From NCBI GenBank assembly GCA_902778995.1, contig CACYZW010000001.1, positions 1-64,000 on the forward strand: a stretch of DNA of 64,000 nt, in the 5' to 3' direction. Shown here in pieces: positions 26,435-33,223 of the stretch; the stretch's first letter is position 1; each line of letters opens with the position of its first letter. This DNA is from an uncultured Eubacteriales bacterium (GTDB lineage Bacteria; Bacillota; Clostridia; Christensenellales; Aristaeellaceae). The notes under the pieces were generated by a model. That model did not search any database. It worked only from the letters and a program-made list of their open reading frames with translations, and was not told the DNA's origin. Both the position numbers and the translations under genes were made by a program.

Positions 26435-27793
26435 ATGAATTTGAAGAAATTTGCCATACGGGGCATCGTGTTTCTGGCGGTTTTTGTGGCGCTGTGCATG
26501 TTCTTTTCGGGCACTGTGCGCACGATTACGACGCCGAAGGTGCGGCTGACCACGCCCAAGAAGGGCAAGCTGGAGGAACGGATCAGGCTCACCTGCAAGC
26601 CGGCGTTCAATACCGTTGAGCCGGTGAGCGTCGCCTTGAACGATGGCCTGACGCTGACCATCGTCAAGGTCAATTCCCGCGCGGGCTATACCGTGAAGGC
26701 GGGGGAGGTCATCGTCGAAGCGAAGGTGGCGGATTACGATGCGAAGTACAAGCAATATCAGCAGGATTATGATAGCGCCGCAGCGCAACTGCTTTCCATA
26801 GAAAACAAAAACAGGAAGACGCGCATCAGTTCGCGGGATCAGGCCTATGCCGACGCCTATTACGGTGTACAGGAGGCCAGGCACAACGCCGTGGCAAGGG
26901 AGCTGGAGATGGACGCGCAAATGTCCAGGGAAAAACTGACCCGGACGGAGACAGGCTATCCCGAGGGCGCCAGCGATGCGCTGAAAAAGCTCATCGACGA
27001 CTGGCGCGAGGCTTGCGAGGCGCTGGACAAGGCCCAACAGACCATGGACGAGGCGGCCCGCTACAACATCGAAGATACCGTGTGGTCATACATTACCGAG
27101 CGCCGGGAGCAGCAGGAAAAGCTGGAGGAGGCGGAGAAGTCGCTTCGCGCGCTGGTAGCCCTCAACGACAGCGCCAAGGCCGTCACCGCGCCGCACGACG
27201 GCTATCTGGCAGAGCTGAAGGTAAACGCCGGAGACAACTACGACGGATCACAGCCGATGTTCAGCGTCACACCCGAGGACGTTCTGCCTGTGCTGCGCGC
27301 CGACCTGACCAATGTGGAGCGCACCGTTACCGAGGGCATGAGCGTGGTCATGGAAAACGACAGCAGCATCTCCAGCAAGGTCCTGGGCATCGGCACCGAC
27401 AGCGAAAACAAGAAATACGCGGATATAGAGATGACCAAGGCGATACTCAACGCGGTCGGCAGTGTTTACGGCATCATGGAAAGCGGCACGAACATGATAT
27501 TGGTCTACAATGCCCGGGAAAATACCACGCTGCTGGACACCAATGCGGTTCGGGGAAGCAAGCCCGATTTTTATGTGTACATCGCCAAGAGGAATGAGGG
27601 GGCGTTCTCGGGAGACACCTACAAGATCGAGGAAAAGAAGATCAAGGTGCTGGCCATGACTTCGGAAAAGGTGTCCGTGCAGGACGATTTGTCCGCGTAT
27701 ACCATTGCCTATGGCGAGGATCGCAACATAAGCAACGGCGACACAGTCATGGAATATGTACAGTCGGCGTCGCAGGATGATGAAGCGGAATGA
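26435..27793 (+). CDS. MacA/HlyD-like adaptor with coiled-coil hairpin
   Basis: A protein of 452 residues with an N-terminal TM anchor (GIVFLAVFVALCMFFSG). A first biotinyl-lipoyl half (KVNSRAGYTVKAGEVIVEAKV) lies near residues 75-95. A helical hairpin of about 150 residues follows, with KYKQYQQDYDSAAAQLLSIE and EQQEKLEEAEKSLRALVA. The second half (TAPHDGYLAELKVNAGDNYD) then leads to a beta-barrel region. This is the layout of periplasmic adaptor subunits of tripartite pumps, here in a Gram-positive. It is the second adaptor in the locus and is followed 15 bases later by a MacB/FtsX-like membrane protein, its likely partner. Confidence 0.78.
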   Translation: MNLKKFAIRGIVFLAVFVALCMFFSGTVRTITTPKVRLTTPKKGKLEERIRLTCKPAFNTVEPVSVALNDGLTLTIVKVNSRAGYTVKAGEVIVEAKVADYDAKYKQYQQDYDSAAAQLLSIENKNRKTRISSRDQAYADAYYGVQEARHNAVARELEMDAQMSREKLTRTETGYPEGASDALKKLIDDWREACEALDKAQQTMDEAARYNIEDTVWSYITERREQQEKLEEAEKSLRALVALNDSAKAVTAPHDGYLAELKVNAGDNYDGSQPMFSVTPEDVLPVLRADLTNVERTVTEGMSVVMENDSSISSKVLGIGTDSENKKYADIEMTKAILNAVGSVYGIMESGTNMILVYNARENTTLLDTNAVRGSKPDFYVYIAKRNEGAFSGDTYKIEEKKIKVLAMTSEKVSVQDDLSAYTIAYGEDRNISNGDTVMEYVQSASQDDEAE

Positions 27794-27808
27794 TCGGGGG
27801 CGCATAGG

Positions 27809-28969
27809 ATGGAGTATCGCAGGCGCGTTATGCCTTGGGCGCTGATGATCCTGGGCGCGGTGATGGCACTGTCGGCCATGGTCATGCTGGGCCAAACCCC
27901 CAATGTGCTTCAGTACACGGCGCTGGCCCCGGAGGCGGGCGAGGGCAACGCGAATATCAACGAGACGATGGACAAGGCCCAGGCGGTTTTGGAGAGCCAA
28001 CGCGCCAATTATGCCTGGATGACGTTTGGCGGTGGCAACAACAGGGCGAAAATAACCGGCGGCGTGACTTCTGTCGATGTCAACCTGGTCGCCATGGGCG
28101 AGGCATGGCTGGAGGTCTATCCCCGCTTTTTGAAGGCCGGCCGGCGCATCAGCGAGCTTGAGCTGCAACACGGCACTGCGGTCGTCATGCTGGATGAGGG
28201 CCTGATCGTCAAGCTGTTCGGCTCCGAACTGCCGGAATCGGCCACTGTGACGATCAACAATGTGGAATTTCGCGTGGTCGGCGCCGTCAGGCACGGCGGC
28301 AGCGTGTTCGGCGGCCGCGGTGTGGGCGATGTCGTGCCCTACGACGTCTATATACCGCTCAAGGCTGCGGTGACGAACGGCATTTCCCTCGAAACGCTCA
28401 CGCTGTCCGCATTGCCCCGGAGCGGCTCGGGATGGAGCAATACCTTTTTGACCGGCGTGAAGCAATGGCGGGAGGACGGCTACCTGATCGACCTGAGCAA
28501 GGAAGTCATGCGCCGCATGATATTGCCCCGGCTGCTGCTGTTGATCGTGGGTATCTACGCGCTGATCGGCCTGTTCCTCCGCCTGACGGATCTGGTGATG
28601 GGCTGGTTCGCGGGCTACAGGCAGGCCCTGAAGCAGCACTATTTCAAGGAACTCATTCCCAAACTCGTGGGCATTGTGGCGGCGACGCTGGCCTGCTATG
28701 GCGTGCTGGTGGGCCTGGCCTGGCTGCTGCTGTCCTTCTCGGTTCAACCGGTGTACACCTTTACCGAATGGGTTCCCGACAACTTTGTGGAATGGTCGTC
28801 CATCACGAGGGTGTTCTGGAACCTGGTCAGCGCGTCGGCGAGCCTGGTGCGCGTCAGCACCCGGGAGATGCGGATCGTCGAATTCTGGGGCGCACTGGTG
28901 CGCTGGGGGCTGATCCTTGTGCTGCTGGGCGCGGCGCTGCTGCCGAAGGCAAGACGGGAAAAGGAATAA
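27809..28969 (+). CDS. MacB/FtsX-like membrane protein without ATPase domain
   Basis: A protein of 386 residues. One N-terminal helix (ALMILGAVMALSAMVML) is followed by an outside domain of about 200 residues that resembles the MacB periplasmic core (YPRFLKAGRRISELELQHGTAVVMLDEGLIVKLFG, then VGAVRHGG). The chain ends with three more helices (LLLLIVGIYALIGLF, LVGIVAATLACYGVLVGLAWLL, LVRWGLILVLLGAALLP). The four-helix topology with a large domain between helices 1 and 2 fits the MacB/FtsX superfamily. No nucleotide-binding partner is adjacent. The adaptor at 26435 immediately precedes it. Confidence 0.7.
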   Translation: MEYRRRVMPWALMILGAVMALSAMVMLGQTPNVLQYTALAPEAGEGNANINETMDKAQAVLESQRANYAWMTFGGGNNRAKITGGVTSVDVNLVAMGEAWLEVYPRFLKAGRRISELELQHGTAVVMLDEGLIVKLFGSELPESATVTINNVEFRVVGAVRHGGSVFGGRGVGDVVPYDVYIPLKAAVTNGISLETLTLSALPRSGSGWSNTFLTGVKQWREDGYLIDLSKEVMRRMILPRLLLLIVGIYALIGLFLRLTDLVMGWFAGYRQALKQHYFKELIPKLVGIVAATLACYGVLVGLAWLLLSFSVQPVYTFTEWVPDNFVEWSSITRVFWNLVSASASLVRVSTREMRIVEFWGALVRWGLILVLLGAALLPKARREKE

Positions 28970-29004
28970 AAGGTTCTTCGCGTTTTCTTGTTGGGATTTT
29001 GTGG

Positions 29005-29127
29005 AACTCCCTCAGTCATGCTGCGCATGCCAGCTCCCTCAGGGAGGGAGCCTTCAGCCGGCGAAGGCGGTCATCCTGCCTCCCTCACTGAGGGAGGTGG
29101 CCGAACGCAGAGAGGCCGGTGGGAGTT
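29005..29127. repeat. Interspersed inverted-repeat element (CTCCCTCA type)
   Basis: A 123-bp element with ends AACTCCC (29005-29011) and GGGAGTT (29121-29127). Inside are two further dyads, CTCCCTCAGGGAGGGAG at 29034-29050 and CTCCCTCACTGAGGGAG at 29080-29096. It is non-coding and would fold into a branched structure. I recall similar CTCCCTCAG/CTGAGGGAG repeats in other gut Firmicutes. It lies between convergent genes. Confidence 0.65.
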
Positions 29128-29171
29128 TTCATTCCACAACTTTCCGTGAAGAGCCAAATATAAAGTTATAG

Positions 29172-29217
29172 GCAGAGGGCCCAAACCGGCAAGCGGTTCG
29201 GGCCCTCTGCGTATGTT
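29172..29217. terminator. Bidirectional terminator between convergent genes
   Basis: GCAGAGGGCCC (29172-29182) pairs with GGGCCCTCTGC (29200-29210), with further pairing of ACCG/CGGT inside. It is followed by a T-rich stretch on the plus strand. It separates the transport locus from the MATE gene. Confidence 0.75.
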
Positions 29218-29236
29218 TCTTTGGCGCACACCGTCT

Positions 29237-30613
29237 TCATGTCGACAGGGTGCGGGCTCTGCCGCCGCGCCTCCATCTGACGAGGTAGTAGGTCACTTCA
29301 ATGGCGCAGCAGCACATCCACCCCACGGGATAGCCGAAGCCCACCAGGAAGGGCGTGTTGGCGATAAAGCGTGTGACGACGAAGAGGTAGATCTGCCGGA
29401 TGGCCACGAAGGACAGCAGCATGATGAACATCGGCGCCTGGGAATCGCCGCGTCCCCGCAGCGCCCCGGCCAGCGTGTGATTGACGCAGTTGAACAGCAG
29501 GAAAAAGGTGTTGGCCCGCATGAACAGCACGCCGTATTCGATGACTGAGGGATCCTGGCTGAACAGGCGCACGGCGGGTTCGGCGAAGATCACCAGCGGC
29601 ACCGCCACGCACAGCGTCACGCCCAGGGAGAGCAGTATGGTGATCCATGTGCCCCGATCCGCCCGGTCGTATTGCTTCGCGCCGATGTTCTGGCTGACGA
29701 AGGTGGTGGCGGCCATGGCGGTGGATTGCATGGGCAGCATGATGAACTGATCCAGCTTGTTGTAGCAGCTCCAGCCCGCCATGCAGCCCGAGCCGAAGTG
29801 GTTGACATAGGATTGGACAAACACGTTCGAAAAGGCAGTGATGACCGACTGCACGCCTGCGGGGAGGCCCACGGCGAATATGCGCCGCAGCACCGGCCAT
29901 TCGATGCGCAAATCGTGCCAGGTCAGCCGGTAGATGTCCTCCGTCCGGGTCAGCAGCCGGAGCGTCAGTATCGCCGAAACCAGCTGTGAGAGTATCGTGG
30001 CGTAGGCCACGCCGGCAATGCCGGCCTTCAGCCCGATGACGAAGGCCAGGTCCAGGACGATGTTCAGCAGGCTTGTGAGCGCCAGGAAGATCAGCGGCCG
30101 GGTGGTGTCGCCCACGGCCCGGAGTATGCCGCTGCCGGTGTTGTAGATCAGCAGCCCGGAAAAGCCCCAGAAATAGATGGTCAGATAGGTGACGGAGTCC
30201 TCGAACACGTCGTCGGGGGTGGACATCAGCCGCAGCATGGGGCGCACGCCCGCCACGCCGATCAGCGTGAACAGCACGCACATCGCAAAGGTGACGGCGA
30301 CTGTGGTCTCCACGGCGCTGTGCAGGCGTTCCAAATCGCGGGCCCCGAAGTGCTGGGCGATCACCACGCCCGCGCCCACGGAAAAGCCGTTGAAGAAAAA
30401 CACCAGCATGTTCACGATCATCGTCGTGGAGCCGACGGCGGCCAGGGCCTCCTTGCCCACGAAGTTGCCCACCACGATGCTGTCCACCGTGTTGTAGAGC
30501 ATCTGGAAGATGTTGCCCAGCATCAGCGGCAGGGCAAACATCACGATCTGCCGGACGATCGAACCGCTGGTCATGTCCCGGGTCCCTACGGGCCCGCCGA
30601 GCCTGAACGCCAT
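29237..30613 (-). CDS. MATE-family multidrug/cation antiporter
   Basis: A membrane exporter of 458 residues with about 12 helices in two halves. The first half carries IVMFALPLMLGNIFQMLYNTVDS, ALAAVGSTTMIVNM and GAGVVIAQHFGARD. The second has FAVGLPAGVQSVITAFSNVFVQS and TFVSQNIGAKQYDRADRGTW, all typical of the MATE DinF/NorM-like group. It probably exchanges Na+ or H+ for a drug or metabolite. It has a perfect consensus promoter (30756-30784), divergent from the thioesterase, so strong expression is expected. Confidence 0.92.
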   Translation of the reverse strand: MAFRLGGPVGTRDMTSGSIVRQIVMFALPLMLGNIFQMLYNTVDSIVVGNFVGKEALAAVGSTTMIVNMLVFFFNGFSVGAGVVIAQHFGARDLERLHSAVETTVAVTFAMCVLFTLIGVAGVRPMLRLMSTPDDVFEDSVTYLTIYFWGFSGLLIYNTGSGILRAVGDTTRPLIFLALTSLLNIVLDLAFVIGLKAGIAGVAYATILSQLVSAILTLRLLTRTEDIYRLTWHDLRIEWPVLRRIFAVGLPAGVQSVITAFSNVFVQSYVNHFGSGCMAGWSCYNKLDQFIMLPMQSTAMAATTFVSQNIGAKQYDRADRGTWITILLSLGVTLCVAVPLVIFAEPAVRLFSQDPSVIEYGVLFMRANTFFLLFNCVNHTLAGALRGRGDSQAPMFIMLLSFVAIRQIYLFVVTRFIANTPFLVGFGYPVGWMCCCAIEVTYYLVRWRRGGRARTLST

Positions 30614-30755
30614 AGGATTAAATCACTTCCAAATTGATGAGGTCCGTATTTGCCGGTCAGCTGTCGGTGAAGCGCCCGATGGGGTATGCCGGACCCTCTG
30701 TGTCCTGCGCGATGCAACGCGCATTGTCGCCCTGCCATGCCTCGCCTGTACCGCT

Positions 30756-30784
30756 ATTATAGGTTAGGGGCAAGGCGTTGTCAA
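30756..30784 (-). promoter_or_regulatory. Perfect sigma-A promoter for the MATE gene
   Basis: On the minus strand TTGACA (30779-30784) and TATAAT (30756-30761) have an exact 17-base spacer. The -35 hexamers of this and the divergent promoter are 11 bases apart. Confidence 0.8.
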
Positions 30785-30795
30785 TGATTTGAGGC

Positions 30796-30824
30796 TGGAC
30801 AAGTCGCCCCATATCGTGTATAGT
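30796..30824 (+). promoter_or_regulatory. Sigma-A promoter for the acyl-CoA thioesterase
   Basis: TGGACA (30796-30801) and TATAGT (30819-30824) are 17 bases apart, 31 bases before the start codon. Confidence 0.65.
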
Positions 30825-30855
30825 TATAAGCATAACAGACACGGAGGATGATAAC

Positions 30856-31299
30856 ATGCCTGAAAAGACCACGAGCGTGCAGATCGTGCTTCCGCAGCAC
30901 TGCAACGGCTATGCCAAGCCCCGGCTCTTCGGCGGGCAGATGATGGCCTGGATCGACATCGTCGGCGCGGTGGCGGCGCGACGCTATACCAACAGCGCCG
31001 TGACCACCGTGTGCATCGACAACCTGACCTTCCTGAATCCCGCGTACCTGAACGACACGGTGGTGCTGGAGGCCGAGGTCATGTGGACGGGGCACACGTC
31101 CCTGGAGGTTCGGGTGGACAGCTACGTGGAGCACCTGGACGGCAGCCGGGAGCGGGTGAACCGGGCCTATGCGGTATTCGTGGCCCTGGATGAGAACGAC
31201 AGGCCCAAGCCGGTGCCGTCGTTCATACCCGTCTCCGAGGCGGAGAAGCGGGAATTCGCCGCCGCGCTGGAACGGCGGAAGCAACGGACGGGAAAGTAG
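30856..31299 (+). CDS. Acyl-CoA thioesterase (hotdog fold)
   Basis: A hotdog-fold thioesterase of 147 residues in the YciA/BFIT group, which hydrolyses acyl-CoA. The core motif RLFGGQMMAWIDIVGAVAAR (residues 23-42) holds the usual Gly-Gly-x-hydrophobic helix start with the catalytic Asp (Asp34). VCIDNLTFLNPA and a C-terminal strand (RAYAVFVALDENDRP) complete the fold. The N-terminal QHCNGYAKP region is typical. It stands alone with its own promoter and a bidirectional terminator; the acyl group is not predictable. Confidence 0.88.
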   Translation: MPEKTTSVQIVLPQHCNGYAKPRLFGGQMMAWIDIVGAVAARRYTNSAVTTVCIDNLTFLNPAYLNDTVVLEAEVMWTGHTSLEVRVDSYVEHLDGSRERVNRAYAVFVALDENDRPKPVPSFIPVSEAEKREFAAALERRKQRTGK

Positions 31300-31313
31300 G
31301 ATATGACGGATTT

Positions 31314-31350
31314 GGCCATGCCGGACCGATGCAGTCGGTCCGGCATGGCC
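31314..31350. terminator. Bidirectional terminator between thioesterase and SufB/D-like gene
   Basis: A perfect 16-bp stem (31314-31329 / 31335-31350) with loop TGCAG sits between two convergent stops. GTTTGAGGG follows on the plus strand. Confidence 0.75.
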
Positions 31351-31359
31351 GTTTGAGGG

Positions 31360-32292
31360 TTACTTTAAAAAGCCACTGATGATCTGTTCCTCGGCCTCCT
31401 GTTCGGTCAGCCCAAGGGTCATCAGCTTGGTCAGCTGCTCCCCGGCGATCTTGCCGATGGCGGCCTCGTGAACCAGCGCGGCGTCCACGTCGTTGGCCTC
31501 CAGGCCGGGCACGGCCAGTATCCGGCCGTTGTCCATGATGATGGAATCGCATTCGGTATGGCCGCTGCAGGGGGCGTTGCCGACGACCTTCGCGTCGAAG
31601 CGCTGGTACGAATCGTCCCGCGCCACCGAGCGGGAGACCACGTCGGCGCTGGCGCCTTTGCCGTTCAGGCGCACGTCGTATTTGCTCAGCGCCCGCTGGT
31701 GCCCGTGGGTCATCAGGCGCTCTCGGACGATCAGCTTTGCGCCGGCCGCCAGCTCCGCCAGGGTGTTGCGGTCGGTGTCGTCCACGCCCTTGATCTGGGC
31801 CATCTCCATCTCCATGAAGCTGTTTTCCTCCATGTAGACCTCTGTGCCGGGGTTGAGTATGCGCTTGCCCGCGCCGTCGCCGGAGCCGTAGTGCTTTTCG
31901 ACGTACTTCACCTTCGCGTTTTTGCCCACGAAGAAGCGGTGGATGCCGTCGTGCTCGGAATCCTGCCTGCCGCAGTTGTCGATGCCGCAGCCGGCGATGA
32001 TGACCACGTCGGAATCCTCGCCGATGAAGAAGTCGTTGTACACCGTCTCGGAAAGGCCGCTCTCGGTCAGCACCACGGGGATGTGGACGCTCTGGTGCTT
32101 TGTGCCCGGTTTGATGCGGATGTCCATGCCGCTGACATCGGCCTTGGAGGTGATCTCGATGCTTGCCGTGGAGACCCGGCCCACGGACTGGCTGTTGGAG
32201 CGGATGTTGTAGGCCCCTTCGGGGATGCTGTGCAGGTCGGCGATTTCCTCCAGAAGCCGCTTTTGGATGCTGTCAAGGTTCATGCTGTTCAT
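31360..32292 (-). CDS. SufB/SufD-type Fe-S scaffold protein (minimal SUF, SmsB-like)
   Basis: A scaffold protein of 310 residues for Fe-S cluster assembly, shorter than SufB (about 470) or SufD (about 420). The beta-helix core and C-terminal SufBD region are present: CSGHTECDSIIMDNG aligns with the region of the cluster-related Cys of SufB, and AALVHEAAIGKIAGEQL is the family signature. A cysteine/histidine patch AGCGIDNCGRQDSEHDGIH near residues 100-118 is characteristic of the short forms. It is coupled to one SufC-type ATPase and there is no SufS, SufU or SufD beside it. This fits the SUF-like minimal system (SmsCB) described in anaerobes. GGGAGG precedes the ATG. Confidence 0.85.
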   Translation of the reverse strand: MNSMNLDSIQKRLLEEIADLHSIPEGAYNIRSNSQSVGRVSTASIEITSKADVSGMDIRIKPGTKHQSVHIPVVLTESGLSETVYNDFFIGEDSDVVIIAGCGIDNCGRQDSEHDGIHRFFVGKNAKVKYVEKHYGSGDGAGKRILNPGTEVYMEENSFMEMEMAQIKGVDDTDRNTLAELAAGAKLIVRERLMTHGHQRALSKYDVRLNGKGASADVVSRSVARDDSYQRFDAKVVGNAPCSGHTECDSIIMDNGRILAVPGLEANDVDAALVHEAAIGKIAGEQLTKLMTLGLTEQEAEEQIISGFLK

Positions 32293-32304
32293 GCTTGCGC
32301 CTCC

Positions 32305-33033
32305 CTATGAAATCCGGCGGCAGCTCTGCAGCGCCGATGCGGTGCCGGTCAGCTGGGGCAGTATGCTTTCCCGGGGCCCCTGCATCGAAAGCACCCCGCC
32401 CCGAAGGACGACGATCTCGTCGGCGATGTTCAGTATGCGCTCCTGATGGGAAATGATGACGATGGAGCTGTCGTGGATGTTGGAGCGCATGCACTGGAAC
32501 ACCTCGATCAGGTTCTGGAAGCTCCACAGGTCGATGCCGGCCTCCGGTTCGTCGAATATGGAGAGCTTCGTCGCCCGTGCCAGCACCGTGGCGATCTCGA
32601 TGCGCTTGAGCTCGCCGCCGGAAAGGCTGGCGTTGACTTCGCGGTTGATGTAGTCCCGGGCGCACAGGCCCACGGCGGACAGGTAATCGCAGGCGTCGGA
32701 TGGGGTGATGTCCTTCCCTGCGGCCAGCCGCAGCAGATCCAGCACCCGAAGCCCCTTGAAGCGCACCGGCTGCTGGAACGCGAAGGCGATGCCCAGCCGC
32801 GCCCGTTCGGTGACGGACATATTTGTGATGTCCTGCCCGTTGAAGCGTATGACGCCGCCGGTGGGCTTTTCGATGCCCATGATCAGGCGGGCCAGCGTGG
32901 ATTTGCCGCCGCCGTTGGGTCCGGTGATGACCACCAGCCTGCCCTTGGGAACGCTCAGGCTCACGTTTCGCAATATCTCGCGTCCCTGACCGCCCTCGGC
33001 CACTTCAAAGGATATGTTCTCAAGTTCGAGCAT
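32305..33033 (-). CDS. sufC: SufC-type Fe-S assembly ATPase (SmsC-like)
   Basis: A soluble ABC ATPase of 242 residues that energises the SufB/D scaffold. The Walker A is GPNGGGKST (near residue 38), the signature LSGGELKRIEIA and the Walker B SIFDEPEAGIDLW; the DEPEAG(I)D form is that of SufC rather than transporters. The H-loop is IVIISHQERI. I chose the ATG at 33033 (MLELENISF), about nine bases after GAGG; the longer in-frame start adds a non-conserved Arg-rich stretch. It lies 12 bases upstream of its partner. Confidence 0.92.
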   Translation of the reverse strand: MLELENISFEVAEGGQGREILRNVSLSVPKGRLVVITGPNGGGKSTLARLIMGIEKPTGGVIRFNGQDITNMSVTERARLGIAFAFQQPVRFKGLRVLDLLRLAAGKDITPSDACDYLSAVGLCARDYINREVNASLSGGELKRIEIATVLARATKLSIFDEPEAGIDLWSFQNLIEVFQCMRSNIHDSSIVIISHQERILNIADEIVVLRGGVLSMQGPRESILPQLTGTASALQSCRRIS

Positions 33034-33089
33034 GATGCCGTACCTCGTTTTACAATGTTTGGTTTCGCGGCTATGCCGCCGCACGGCTT

Positions 33090-33095
33090 ATTATA
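33090..33095 (-). promoter_or_regulatory. Possible -10 element for sufC
   Basis: TATAAT on the minus strand lies 57 bases before the sufC start. No good -35 is seen at 17 bases. Confidence 0.35.
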
Positions 33096-33165
33096 CCCGA
33101 TCAATGCAAAGGAAATATTGATTCTGACACCCGTTTTGTATTACGATGCCTGCCGTCCAAATATT

Positions 33166-33192
33166 GCAGCGGCGGCAAAGCGCCGCCGCTGC
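33166..33192 (-). terminator. GC-rich hairpin after the malQ-glgP gene
   Basis: An 11-bp perfect stem (33166-33176 / 33182-33192) lies about 30 bases past the stop. On the minus strand it is followed by AATATTTGG, a weak U-tract. Its arm sequence matches the hairpin at 17072-17096. Confidence 0.5.
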
Positions 33193-33223
33193 GTTGTCAT
33201 TGAATTTTCAAGACCGTTCTTTC

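Noticed and set aside
32305..33084. SufC as the missing ATPase of the 17-29 kb transport locus
   Set aside because: Its motifs are of the SufC type and it is coupled to a SufB/D-like scaffold, so it is not a transporter subunit.
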